In this document: positions 1 through 12,018 of the stretch, piece after piece
How positions within the stretch are numbered: the stretch's first letter is position 1
Layout of the letters: each line of letters opens with the position of its first letter
From: Dendrocalamus latiflorus
Lineage: Eukaryota; Streptophyta; Magnoliopsida; Poales; Poaceae
Assembly (NCBI GenBank): GCA_017311315.1
Contig: CM029620.1
Coordinates: 2,714,056-2,778,055, forward strand
Direction: 5' to 3'
Length of the DNA: 64,000 nucleotides
Program-made: the position numbers and the translations under genes
Notes under the pieces: model-generated
Database searches by the model: none
Seen by the model: the letters and a program-made list of their open reading frames with translations, nothing else
What the model was told of the DNA's origin: nothing

Positions 1-2223
1 CCACAGCGCAACATACCAATTTGTAATTCCTGATAGTATTCTTCCACAGATTTTACACCTTGTTGTAAGCGTTGCAGTTTATTTAACAAATCATGAGCAT
101 AATATGAGGGAACAAATCGATGGTGCATAATCAATTTTAAAGCCTCCCAAGTGTTAGGTATGTTATTGGGATGGTGACGGCAATGTTCTTTCCACCAAAT
201 AGAAGCAAAGTCAGTAAATTCACTAGTAGCAGCCCTAACTCGTCTATTCTCAGGAAAATCATGGCAAGCAAATTTTTGATCAACAGCTAGTTCCCAATCA
301 AGATAACCATCAGGATCATATTTACCATTAAAAGAGGGCATAGTGAATTTAACCTTAGCAAAAGCATCATCGTGGTCACCTGCCTCACGTCGTGGGGGTT
401 CTCTTCGCATACCTTGTCGGTTAAAATGCAATTGTCGATGAGCTCGATTGTTGTTGTGGTTAGCCCTGCCATCTGTTGGTGATATGCCCTAGAGGCAACA
501 TGGAGATGTTGAATATATCACACACTATATTTATGATACATTGCTTTGTTACTTGAAATAGACATTATCATTATTGATCAATGAGTATGTGACTTATTCA
601 TGAGACTCTTAATGCCAAAATGTTGCTATTTCTAAATGATCCCTGATTATATATCATATGAGGAACAAATATGATTCAAAGATCAGCATATGTATTGATT
701 GATGATCATGTCTCATGGATCATGGTATGGAGATACCAAATCAATAATATGGACATGTGTTAGTGAACATATGTTGGATAGACCCGCCATGAGACACTGC
801 AGAGATTCCATGTGTCATCAGTTGGTCTCAAGTAGTGTTTATGTGGAATCCTTAGACTTGAGATCATCATGGTTCCCAACATGCGTAGTAGCTTATTTTG
901 GGACTACTAAACACTACTACGTAACTGGGTAGTCATAAAAGTAGTCTTTGGGTTTGCCATAAAACATGTAGTGGGATGTGAATGATCAAGATAGAATTTG
1001 CCCCTCCTTATGGGAGAGATATCTCTGGGCCCCTCGATGTAATGGATTATGAAAGTGCATGGGCATGCCAAGGTGATTGAGGAGTCAATCACGAGTTTAT
1101 AATCCATCACGGAATCGAGAGAGTGATTGAGCTATTAAGAGGATGACACAGGTCTCGCCTTGAGCTTAATCTATATCGTGAGGCAAAGGGATTCGTATAT
1201 GAGAACATTACAGGTTCAGCCGATATGATCTTACGTATACTTTGGGGTTAATATGTCTTACTAGAGGCCGCTATTAACAGGGTGACCGGAAAGGCGTTTC
1301 CGGGTCGCGACCAAGTATACGTGAACCTACAGGGTCGCACACTTAACGGGTTGGAACACTAATTCGAATGTGATTCGAATGTGGGCTCAATTCGGATAGA
1401 GATCCGGATAGACTACTATTGGGCCTCGGTCCACGAGGCCGAAGTGAGGAGGTCTATATATATGGAGGCGAGGGGCTGAGGGGTGCATGCTTCTGTTCCT
1501 CCCGAGCAAAACCCTAGCCGCCACCTCCCGAGCCAAACCCTAGCCGCTCGCGAGTGCTGGTACACTCGCGATCGGCGTTCCAGCCCCGGACGTGTGGATA
1601 CCGGTGGAGGCGCTGCTCGTTGCGGCGTTGATCGGCATCAACAACGTACAGATTGGATCTGCTCGTGGTGTGGTTGATCGCGTGGAGGAGACGATCTGTT
1701 CGGGACGATCGGCTACTTCCACTACTACCTAGACGCGTGAGGTTGGATTAGCTTCTCCAACTCTTCTTCCGCTGCGCTGCGCGTCTAGTGGTAACGATCC
1801 ATGATCCCTCCTTAGCATGATGTCCTGGTGTGCGCGGTAGAAATTTTTGTTTTCTGCTCTCGTAGCATACGCGTATTCCTTCACCATCTGCCTCGGAATC
1901 ACCCACATCGTCGAATTCATCTTGTCCCACTATCGCCACAGCAGGGGGAGCAGCAGCCGAAGCTTGGGCAATCTCCTCAAGGCACGCCATAATATCTGCC
2001 AAAGAAGTGTTAGTGATACCTTGTGCTCTCTCCATCGCAGCGAGTGTTGCGTTTGTCTCAATCTGGCGCTCTCGAGTTGAGCAAGTCGCTCATTTGTGAC
2101 TCTGACATCCTCCTCAAGGCCCTCCGTACGAATATTAATTTTGCGTGTAAAATGTTGTATGATTCCCTTCGTACGAGGAGTATGAGATGCATCCTAATCT
2201 GTAAACTCTCCAGAACCTGCCAT
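1..2223 (-). pseudogene. Ty3/gypsy gag fragment (G1), split by a solo LTR
   Basis: This is a gag capsid region read on the minus strand from an ATG at 2223 and running off the window at position 1. The part at 1-473 encodes a chromovirus-type capsid with PSFNGKYDPDGYLDWE, then FASIWWKEHCRHHPNN, RFVPSYYAHDLLNKLQ and SVEEYYQEL, all typical of plant gypsy gag. The part at 1889-2223 is the N-terminal region, with a coiled-coil-like stretch and an acidic segment ending DSEADG. Removing the insertion at 474-1883 and one copy of its target duplication restores the frame across the junction. The gene is dead: there is an in-frame TAG about ten codons after the ATG and a frameshift near 2050. It is the only trace of this element in the window; protease and pol would lie left of position 1. 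Confidence 0.85.
474..1883 (+). mobile_element. Solo LTR of a Tork-type Copia element (S1)
   Basis: This 1410-bp LTR starts TGTTGGTGATATGCCC and ends TTCCTTCA. It is flanked by identical 5-bp duplications CCATC at 469-473 and 1884-1888, and has no internal region, so it is a solo LTR left by LTR-LTR recombination. It is the same family as the LTRs of the complete element at 42232-50372. A TATA-like run (TATATATATGGAGG) lies near 1455. Small open frames inside it recur in every copy of the LTR and are not genes. Confidence 0.95.
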
Positions 2224-2901
2224 TGTTAGCAAAAACACAAGAATATGTCCCTAACAAGTACTAGAGTATGGTGGTTCAAAAGTTGTTCACACTCAAACCT
2301 TCTATTGAATTCTTACCAATTCTTACCAAGCACACAGGGGCGATCGGCAACCAGCGATGACAATATGTCTGCGAAGATTGGATGGAGCGATTGCTAGGTG
2401 AAGCTCAGCCTGTACGGTGTAGAGAAGGTGTAGCTGGGAAGGCTCAAGTTTGGTAGCAAGGAGTAGCAATTATCAATTCAGAAAATGCACGCTGAAAAAT
2501 CGTTCAACGCCGGTTGGTGCTGGTCCTAGGCTAGACCGTACTAGAGACGCGAGCCTAGAACACAAACGAGTACACCGCATAGAAGGAAACTAGATGACGT
2601 TGCACATGGAGATCAGGAGTTCGAAAAAGGATGCCGTCTACACGGGGAACCTTATAATCACTTGTAAAAGGTTCCTGTCAATTTTGAGCAAATTCTGAGA
2701 AACTTGATTTTCCTCGGTTTGTGGGCCCGTTTTGAGGGCCTAAATGATGTTTTTTTGGGGTCGAAGTTGCCACGTATGTGCCTGGAGGCTTACGCGGATC
2801 TAAAATCTCCAGATTTCTCGGATCAAGAATCCGAAACCTCCTTGGTCGAAATCGTGTCCTACTCCAATTTCAACTAGGGCAAAGCCTCCCTAAAAACCGA
2901 G
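2224..2901. other. Non-coding stretch upstream of G1 gag
   Basis: No convincing gene is seen in these 680 bases. By position they should be the 5' leader and possibly the 5' LTR of G1 (minus strand). The segment near 2255-2275 resembles the equivalent position upstream of the G3 gag (about 51060). I found no clear primer-binding site or LTR ends. Confidence 0.4.
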
Positions 2902-3630
2902 TGTAATACCCTGATCGTCAATTCGGCGTAAGTTTTTAAAATAATCACGGAGTCGCCGATTTTACGGTAAATCGCGGGAAGGGAAAATAAAAATTGTAGA
3001 AAAGTGTAAAATGAATAAAATAAATTAAAAATTAAAATAAAAACCCAGAGTGGGCTGCCTGGGGAGTGGGCCGACCGCCCTGGGCCAAGGCCCAAGGGGG
3101 TGGCCGCACCCCCCTTGGCCGCACCGTCCCTTCCCCTTAACCCTAGCGCCCCCTCTTTTCCCCTCCCCCTTTCCCACCCTCCTGGCCGCCCCTCCCCTCC
3201 CTGGTTGGCGCCCCCATCTTCCCCCACAGCTGCTACCATTGGTGCCAAGGAGAAAAAGAAAGGGAAGAGAAGAAAGGGAAGAGAAGGAAGAAGAAGAGAA
3301 GGAGGAGAGGAAGAGGAGGAAAGAAAAGGGGTGATCCCAAGGGATCATCTAGGTAATTTTTCTCCATCCCAAACCCTCTGTTTTATGGAGTAATTAGGGT
3401 TCTTGGCACGGAATTTGAAGGGAATTAATAGATTGATTGCCCGATTAGAGATTACCTGCTGTCTATAGATTGATTCGCGCAGCGCGTCTGTTTGCGCGGT
3501 TTTGACTGTTATGAGTGAGAATTGTCAATGATAAGATGTAGAGGTTGTATTTGCTCCTATGACTGTTACGAGTGAGAATTGTCAATGATAAGATGTAGAG
3601 GTTGTATTTGCTGGTTAGCGATGTGGTTAC
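2902..3630 (+). repeat. Gypsy LTR-like block A1, first part
   Basis: The block begins TGTAATACCCTGATCG, in the style of a gypsy LTR start. From about 2920 to 3506 it is a close copy of 12024-12632: an AT-rich lead, a GC-rich tract with CCCTGGGCCAAGGCCCAAGG, a purine-rich tract (3248-3330) and an AT-rich tail. The two copies diverge beyond 3506. A 57-bp tandem duplication occupies about 3504-3617. The block is interrupted at 3631 by solo LTR B and resumes at 9312. Confidence 0.6.
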
Positions 3631-4652
3631 TGTAACATCCTGAATTTTGAAATTTGGAAGTTATGTGAGATTTAGGAACTTTGCTGAATATATTGGTTCT
3701 TGGTGTTGATCTCTGATAAGTTTTTCTTTGAGTTTGGTTTGAGGTCTCCCTGAGGAAAAGCAAAAATAAAAATAATGCACATGAGAATATTAGCAATAAA
3801 TAAATAGAGGTCAAAGGATATAAAAGGGAGTTGTGCCTAAATAAGTGAAATATGTATATATAAAAATTCAAACAATTTTATTCTAAGGTTTGGGAATAAT
3901 AAAGAATTAAAAAGTAATCAAAAGGAAGGAATGAATATATATATATATATATATCTACACATACATATATACCTATAGACATAATTAAGAACTTTATCAA
4001 AATATGCAAGTGCCTAAAAATTTAATATAGCAGCAAAGGTGAATATATGGGGGCAAAACAATGGAAGAATTGGTAATAGAATTGACAATGAAATTAAACA
4101 AATAAATAAAAAAAGGAAGGAGAAAATTTGGGCCGGCCAGCCGACCAACCAGCCAGCCCGCCCAATCGACCACCAGCGCCCGGCCTTCCCTTTTTCTCTC
4201 CCGCGCCAGCCCAGCCAGTGCTCGGCCCACCTTCTTCTCCTCCCCGTTCCCCTTTCCTTGCTGCGAAATTGGCCGAAGGCATCGCTCGCCCTTCGGACCG
4301 CCCGACATGGCTCTTCCCTCGGACCAGCGGTCGCCGGCGCCACTCCGCCCCCGTCGCCACAGCCCCCACCGCCGTCCCGTCGCCTCTCCACGCAGAGCTG
4401 TGTCACGCCTGTCGCCATTAAGAACAGTCCCCTCCGTGTGCATCACCGCCCATGCCGACGGAGGAGGCGCGGCTCCGGTCACCCTCCGTGTCATCCACAG
4501 GGCTCCAGACCATGGCCAAGCTCGCGCACGCGCTGCCCCATGCCGTCCGCGTCACGCTTGGCCACTTTCCATCAACTCCCCTGTATCCATGCCGGGCTAA
4601 CGTCGCCGCCGTACCCCGGCCAACCACCCTCCTAGCCGCGCGCTTTTTTTCC

Positions 4653-4660
4653 TCTATAAA
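4653..4660 (+). promoter_or_regulatory. TATA box of LTR B
   Basis: CTATAAAAACCCC follows a GC-rich tract and precedes a C-rich leader, the usual arrangement of the U3/R boundary in grass gypsy LTRs. The equivalent TATA lies at 20487-20493 and 36583-36589 (minus strand) in the LTRs of G2. Confidence 0.6.
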
Positions 4661-5149
4661 AACCCCGGCCGAGCCTTCAATTCACGCCGCAACCCTCCCC
4701 TCTCCCTCCTCCTAAGAGCAATCAAGTTATTGTGCCTCCCCCTTCACCGGAGCTCCCTTTCTTCTCCACGGCCGACCACCTAGCTCGCTGCCGCCCTACT
4801 GCACCATAGCCCAATTCTTTGCGCCCACATCTTCTCCCGGCCACCGTGACACCGACGCCACCCTTAGCCGAGCCCCTCCCCACCTCACCGTCGCCGACGT
4901 CGAGCTCCTCCTTAAGCTGCCGCCGCCGCACGCCGCTGGCATACTTCCGGCCTCCCACGAACCCGGCCGACCACTCCTGCGGACTCCATTCGGTGGGGAG
5001 AACCCATTTTGCCCGCCGCCCAAACCTCCCCGGCTTCCCTTCTCCGGCGAACCCGCCGCCCGTACGCCACCAAGCTTCTTCTGCTCGAGCTCTCTGCTGC
5101 CGCTTGGTTCAAAACCAAATTATGCCCTAGTACAGCAGGTAACACCCAG

Positions 5150-5206
5150 TAGCTCAGTGGTCAGCCCGTTCGCCCCTTAGCTCGCCTGGCCGCGCGCGTT
5201 CGAGTC
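5150..5206 (+). other. tRNA-like A-box/B-box segment inside LTR B
   Basis: TAGCTCAGTGG (5150-5160) fits the RNA polymerase III A box and GTTCGAGTC (5198-5206) fits the B box. A T-rich run follows from about 5232. No acceptor stem or full cloverleaf is evident, so this is not called as a tRNA gene. Corresponding segments exist in the solo LTR at 59172-61835 and, more weakly, in both LTRs of G2. Confidence 0.45.
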
Positions 5207-5432
5207 TTTGACTCCGTAGCGCCGGGCTGATGCTCTTGGGTTTTTGCATTTTTTTTAATGGATAGTTGGGTTTTAGCTGCAGTTCAGTAAAGAGTTAGTG
5301 ACAAGGGAAAATTTGGGACAAATTTGTAAAGGCAAATTTAGGTGGTGCAGAAAATTGACTAGTATATAGAGGTATTATCATGTGCTAGCAAACTTCATGT
5401 ATATATATGTCTATATATGTACATGTCCATAT

Positions 5433-5435
5433 TTG

Positions 5436-5489
<54 letters not shown>
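5433..5489. repeat. Compound (TA)n(TG)n microsatellite
   Basis: An uninterrupted TA run is followed directly by a TG run ending near 5489. It lies within LTR B. Short open frames across it are artefacts of the dinucleotide repeat. Confidence 0.95.
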
Positions 5490-5490
<1 letters not shown>

Positions 5491-6445
5491 ATACATGATG
5501 AATAACCCTTTTTAAAATATTTAGCAGTTAAAAGAATTAGCAGGAGTATAATTAGGGACCATGGATTATGGTGGTTTATCATGTAGGAAGCAATACATGC
5601 ATTTAAATATAACAAGTAATTATTTTAGCTTCTTGCCAAGAGAGAGGGTCTAGCAATAGTATGATTAGAGGTGAATGTCACATGAAATAATGACCCATCA
5701 AATGAATAGTATAGAAATCAACCATTAGTAAGATAGGCTATAAGACATTATTAGCAATCTGGGATATAACACCCAAATGTAATTAGAGAATATAGTATAC
5801 AAAAATGGCTATGGTTAAACTTTAACTAATCAAACTGGGATTACTTTAGTACCAAAGCAAATGGAACACATCTTTAAGTTTATCTAAAATCCATGTCTAC
5901 CCAATGAAGCTAAAATCTGATATTAGAGTTATTTGGTTTTTCTGGTGAGTGTTTATTTGGTTTGCTGATTGCCTCTTTCCTTTTTATCCAAATTTTCGCA
6001 CACGTTAAAAATAGCGTACGAGGCTCAAGAGGAGGAAGCCGAGGCAGCAGCTTTAGACAGTCAAGACAACCAAGAACCACCCCACTGTGACCAAGGCGAG
6101 TCAATACTTTGATCATGTTGAACCTACACTTTCTGCAAATTATTTTTGTTTAAATTATCAAATTGCATGCTGTTATTTTATATGCAAATACATGTTTAAT
6201 TTACGATTCTAGTTATATCCCATTGTGTACCTTGATTAATATTACCCCTCCTTTGGAATATTTGAAATTGTGAACCTTGTCGCCCTAGCAAAAAAATTAT
6301 AATAGTAACCTTTCGAAAATAAGTCCGTAATTATATGCCATGCTTAGTGTTGCTTAGATACTCATGGGTGCGAGCACTCTCAAGCATCACTTTTAATCAT
6401 GAGAAAATTTGGTTAGGCAGTCATGGTGATAATGACTGGTATATG

Positions 6446-7859
6446 TGTTGGTGATATGCCCTAGAGGCAACATGGAGATGTTGAATATATCACATACTAT
6501 GTTTGTGATACATTGCTTTTTTCCTTGAAATAGACATTACCATTATTGATCAATGAGTATGTGACTTATTCATGAGACTCTTAATGCCAAAATGTTGCTA
6601 TTTCTAAAAGATCCCTGATCATATATCATATGAGGAACAAATATGATTCAAAGATCAACATATGTATTGATTGATGATCATGTCTCATGGATCATGGTAT
6701 GGAGATACCAAATCAATAATATGGACATGTGTTAGTGAACATATGTTGGATAGACCCGCCATGAGACACTGCAGAGATTCCATGTGTCATTAGTTGGTCT
6801 CAAGTAGTGTTTATGTAGAATCCTTAGACTTGAGATCATCATGGTTCCCAACATGCGTAGTAGCCTATTTTGGGACTACTAACCACTACTCCATAACTGG
6901 GTAGTCATAAAAGTAGTCTTCGGGTTTGCTATGAAACATGTAGTGGGATGTGAATGATCAAGATAGAATTTGCCCCTCCTTATGGGAGAGATATCTCTGG
7001 GCCCCTCGATGTAATGGATTATGAAAGTGCATGGCCATGCCAATGTGATTGAGGAGTCAATCACAAGTTTATAATCCATCACGGAATCGAGAGAGTGATT
7101 GAGCTATTAAGAGGATGACACAGGTCTCGCCTTGAGCTTAATCTATATCGTGAGGCAAAGGGATTCGTACATGAGAACATTACAGGTTCAGCCGATATGA
7201 TCTTTACGTATACTTTGGGGTTAATATGTCTTGCTAGAGGCCGCTATTAACAGGGTGACCGGAAAGGCGTTTCCGGGTCGTGACCAAGTATACGTGAACC
7301 TACAGGGTCGCACACTTAATGGGTTGGAACACTAATTCGAATGTGATTCGGATGTGGGCTCAATTCGGATAGAGATCCGGATAGACTCCTATTGGGCCTC
7401 GGTCCACGAGGCCCAAGTGAGGAGGTCTATATATATGGAGGCGGGGGGGGGCTGAGGGATGCACGCTTCTGTTCCTCCGGAGCAAAACCCTAGCCGCCAC
7501 CTCCCGAGCCAAACCCTAGCCGCTCGCGAGTGCTGGTACACTCGCGATCGGCGTTCCAGCCCCGGACGTGTGGATACAGGTGGAGGCGCTGCTCGTTGCG
7601 GCGTTGATCGGCATCAACGATCTACAGATTGGATCTGCTCGTGGTGTGGTTGATCGCGTGGAGGAGACGATCTGTTCGGGACGATCGGCTACTTCCACTA
7701 CTACCTCGACCCGCGTGGTTGGATCGGCTTCTCCAACTCTTCTTCCGCTGCGCTGCGCGTCTAGTGGCAACGATCTATGATCCCTCCTTAGCATGATGTC
7801 CTGGTGTGCGCGGTAGAAATTTTTATTTTCTGCTATCGTAGCCTACGCGCGTTCCTTCA
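6446..7859 (+). mobile_element. Solo LTR of a Tork-type Copia element (S2), nested in LTR B
   Basis: This 1414-bp LTR starts TGTTGGTGATATGCCC and ends GCGCGTTCCTTCA. It is flanked by perfect duplications ATATG at 6441-6445 and 7860-7864. It is the same family as S1 and as the C1 LTRs. It is complete and has no internal region. Confidence 0.95.
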
Positions 7860-8375
7860 ATATGTTGGATATGATTATTTTATATTCCCAAAAACCCCAA
7901 CTTGCTTAATTATCTGGGCGGATGGTTCGAGGGTGTGTGTATGTGGTGCAGTGGAAGCACAAAGTGGGTAGTGGTAGAACCGCCCAAATACCACTAAGGA
8001 CTGAATCTTGTCATGACCTCCTGTGTAAAACAGTACAACCACAAGTCTGTAAAGTACAACTTGGCTAAGTAAATTTATCGAAACCCCCGGACTCATCTCA
8101 CTGGTAGTGGATGGAAGTGGATACGCAAGGGCAAGGGGAGGCCTAAAGGGACATCGAGTGGAGGGTGAAGTAACTAGCCGTACTAGCGTTATGGGAAGTG
8201 GAGCCTGGGCTGCGCTAGTAGACGTGTTACATCCTGTGCATAGATGGGACCCACCACAAGTGGGCAGTTTCCCGTAAGGTGAGATGACAGAAGGGACTAG
8301 ATACTTTGAAAAGTCACTGTGATGGTCTACTCAACCACATGACTAAGGAATCGTGTGGGGGCAACGAGTTGATTG

Positions 8376-8450
8376 TCTCTTGTGGTGAAAGTGTACAAAC
8401 TCTGCAGAGTCAAAACTATTCGAATAGTTGTGCCCACGGTCAAGGGCGGA
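8376..8450 (+). other. Conserved twin-palindrome block in LTR B
   Basis: Two perfect palindromes sit side by side: ACTCTGCAGAGT (8399-8410) and AACTATTCGAATAGTT (8414-8429), followed by TGCCCACGGTCAAGGGCGG. The same block is found in both LTRs of G2 (18791-18870 and 34611-34690, opposite strand) although the LTRs differ widely elsewhere. The function is unknown; conservation suggests a regulatory or structural role. Confidence 0.6.
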
Positions 8451-9311
8451 CATGGGAACTTAACCAGATATAGTTCTATTTCAAAAACAACTTTGTGGGT
8501 GGAATTGGAAAAGTGAGGGCAGTGGGAAGCCCTGATTTGAGGTGTCCTGGGTGTCGTCCCAGTGGTAATGTAAGCGGTTATAACGCTGAAATATTAGCAT
8601 ATGGTGCAGAGGCCATGTAACGGTGGATGGAATCTGTGTCTTTATTATGTTGGTCTATTTCACAAACTCTAAGTCAAGAATTTTAAAACTGCTAGGTCTT
8701 AGAGATTTTTAACTAATTGTATTCAAAAGCACTCTACGCAAAATAAAATGAGCCCAAGCCATCCATTGATAAGCTGAGCATGTTAAATATTGCATTCTGT
8801 GTGTTGGCTCGTTGAGCACGGTGGTTTGTGCTCACACTCGCATTACCAACATCAGATTCAGGAGCCCAAGATCATTATGCATATGAAGATGCCCCCACTG
8901 CAGAAGGAGGGAACAACGCTGGGAACTAGGGCGTCTCTTGTGCATTTTAAGTCCTAGCTAGATAGACTATGGTATGGTGTGCCTATAATTATTGCCTTAG
9001 CTTAGGTAATAATCATATGGCACCTATTTACCCCCAGTCGCTGCCTGTGGATTAAAGGTCTACTTTGCTTTTGCTTCCGCTGTTATACTTTTGTAATGTG
9101 AACATTTGGCCTGATCGGCCCTTATGTAAAACCATTGCCCAACGTGGTATAATTCAAACTCAGCCATGTAATATTATTATGTGTTGATGTGATTCATGCG
9201 ATGTATGAATTGATGCAACAATGTACCTGTGAGCACTATCTACTGATCCAGGGAATAGTGCAGTGGTTTCACAGGAAATTCTGGATTGAAAAATCCGGGT
9301 CTGACAGTTAC

Positions 9312-12018
9312 CTCGAGTAACTTAGTTGCAGATGTTGTGAGTGAGTTTCTTTAGAAAAGTTGCTATCTCCCATAAGTTGATTTTGGCCAATTCTTGGCCT
9401 ATTGTGGTTAATGAATTTCTCTTGAGATAGCGGTTCATTGCAGTTGAGGTTTTGCAATTGGTCTCTACCTGTTCTTTGAAGCAATTATTGTTTCTTTTCG
9501 GACTATTGAGACACTATTGCTACTTGTGAATATTGTTGATTTGCAAGGATAGTCCCTTTGTGGGAGTTTGTCTTGTTGTGAATCATGACTCATTGGTTCG
9601 CTTGGTATTTTTTATTAATGAAATTTTTGTGTTGCAAACTCATTAATATGTTAAAGCCTTGGATCTATATATTTCTTTTAAATTATTTCAAGTGTTGAAG
9701 TTTAATTCCTCTCAAGAGAGTGTTAAAAACCCTTTGTGGTGTTTTGCTATGCTTAAGTGGGAAGGTGGTAATCATATAAACTAATTCATAAGGTATGAAT
9801 TATCAAGTTGAGATGTTAGCGTTGAGATGGTGCATAATTAATTTCAACTAGCATCCTCGGAAATATAGTTGATTAATTTGATATCGCCTTGTAATAGTTT
9901 CTTGAGGAACTGTGATTAAGAGTTTGTCTATACATGATTGGAACTCATGGAGTTATTGAGGAGTGTGCAAAAAAAAGAATTGAAATGGTTATTATGATTG
10001 TTTAAATTTCTATCCTGTTGGATAAATTGAATTATTTCTGTCTTTAGTAATTAATCTGACCGCTGGAAATTTATTAAGTAAGGAGGTGTTGGAATATTGC
10101 CTTGGTAATATTGACCTTTAATCTGTCCTTTATTAGATACTTTATGAGCATGCACAATTGCTAGTTTCATCTATCTTTCACCATGTTAAATTGTTGAAAT
10201 GGGTATAAAGGAATAGATGAAGGTTGATGTATTGACTTGTAGAATCTTGTCTTACAAAGCTGGTATTATTGAAGTTTAAAGTTATTTCATTCTAATTTCT
10301 GAACGTAAGGTGGGATACTGAATCTATGCTCATGATTATTTTATGATTGTAAAACGGAGTTAGGATCATGAATGTTGTTATGATAAAATAATAATCAATT
10401 ATTGCCAGTAATGACTAGAGTACAATCAATTTGTGCTAAATTAGAGTTGAGCATTAATAAGAATTGAATATATGAAATCTAATAAGAGATTTATACTAGC
10501 ATGTTTTGTGAGATTGTCATGTTCTAGTATCATCGTGTTTAAGAGCTTTGTTCTATTATGGTGGCTTGTGCACTAGGCTTTCCCTAGATTAAGTAGTTGC
10601 AATCTTATTTAGATAATAGAAACATGATGAAGTGATTTCTGGTGTTTCTTTTGGAAAAGTTCATGAAGGGATTTGAGGATATGATGATTCTTGTTAAGAA
10701 TGTATTATTCTGCTGTTAATATGATTGCCAGTATGTGGTTGTGATGATAATGTTGAATGTTCTATAAATAAAAGAATTTGATAACTTCCATGATACTATT
10801 TAAATCAAAAGTTTTGAGATTTGCGTACGCGATCTTCTGGATCTCATGACTTATGTGGCAGCTGAAATCGTTTTGAGCAAAGTGACGTGTTGAGAGCTTT
10901 TATTAGTTCTTTAGGGATTAATGTGTTGTGGTCTTCAAATCTTTTTGTTGGAATTGTCAAGGTAATACCGTAATCAAAGAAAGTTGTTCTCTTTGTTAAA
11001 AGGAGTGTGGTAAAAGTATTGGAGGTTGAAGTCATGTTGTGCAATTTCTTTTTGAGGTGCTTGACTTCTTATTTTCGCTGCATAAGAGTTTCCGAGCTTA
11101 AATGGCAATACTGTATTCTTATTGGTTGAGATTTGATATTTTCTTCTTGAGGGGCATGTGCCTTCAACTGTGATCTTATCTTTGTTGTCCAAGATCATTG
11201 CTATTTCTCTTGGTCTTGTGTCTATTGCAGATGGTGACATCTTTCTTGTGTTGAAATTTACTTCTTTTTGCCTCTTCTAAGAAAGGGGTAATCAATTTGA
11301 GTTGCAAAGTCCTTTAAGAGGTGTATGGCAAGTAGTTGGTGTGGTCATGCGATTGACTTTGGTGAGATTGTGGGTGTAAAGTTGTTTGACATCCATAAGA
11401 ACCCTAGAGATGGAAAATTTTGGTTTGGTGTTCTATGCTAGAACCTTAGAGACTCGGCATCTCTATGTGGGAATAGTGGATCAGAGTGGAATCCAAATAG
11501 TGTGAGGATCGGGATAGCATCCTTGGGGTGTAGTAAATGAGTATGTGTGGGTGTGATATGAATTTCGAGTTGTTATCCTTAAAAGGATTGAGGTGCTTTA
11601 GGAATTATCTGTCAAAGTAATTTCATTGGTCGATGGCTTGGCTAGAATGTATTTTGTGTAGACAGTAGAGTCTCTCTGCAAGGGTGTGGATGATGTACTC
11701 AGTTTGAGCGCATTGTCGAAGTTGCCAACTTAAGATAAATGAGTTAGTGTGTTGGGCGATGATTTGGAAATCCTTGGTTCAAGGAAGTTAAATTTTCAAA
11801 GGGAATGGATTGGGAAATTAATAATATTTCGAGCAGTAATATGCTCTCTTGATTCTTGTTTAAACTGTGTGTTTATGGCAGAGGTCATCTGCAAATTGAG
11901 TGGTTTTATGTTGGGGCGTATTCTTTTCCAGTTAGGAAAAGAAAATGATTGTTTTGGTTTGTCAAGTGATTTTCACTCTTGGCTTGTAGTGTGGACTCTC
12001 CAAATGTCTATTTGGAGA
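9312..12018. other. AT-rich non-coding stretch, continuation of block A1
   Basis: After removal of LTR B this joins directly to 3630. I recognise no domain in any frame and see only short frames with no similarity I can name. It is probably decayed retrotransposon LTR or internal sequence. Confidence 0.5.

Larger units (their letters stand above)
3631..9306 (+). mobile_element. Very long gypsy solo LTR (LTR B)
   Basis: It starts TGTAACATCCTG and ends CCGGGTCTGACA. Identical 5-bp duplications GTTAC lie at 3626-3630 and 9307-9311. No internal coding region is present. Subtracting the nested LTR at 6446-7859 and one copy of its target site leaves about 4.26 kb, long even for grass gypsy LTRs, so a further unrecognised insertion is possible. 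Its ends and several internal blocks match the LTRs of G2 and the solo LTR at 59172-61835 (for example GAGCACTATCTACTGATCC near the 3' end), so all three belong to related long-LTR families. Confidence 0.9.

Noticed and set aside
1483..1677. A 64-residue frame recurring in four places
   Set aside because: It recurs at 7459, 42438 and 49170 because it lies in the Tork LTR; it has no features of a gene and no recognisable product.
5140..5225. A tRNA gene
   Set aside because: A and B boxes fit, but no acceptor stem or cloverleaf is evident; kept only as a tRNA-like segment.
5385..5615. A small peptide frame across the TA/TG microsatellite
   Set aside because: It is translated dinucleotide repeat.
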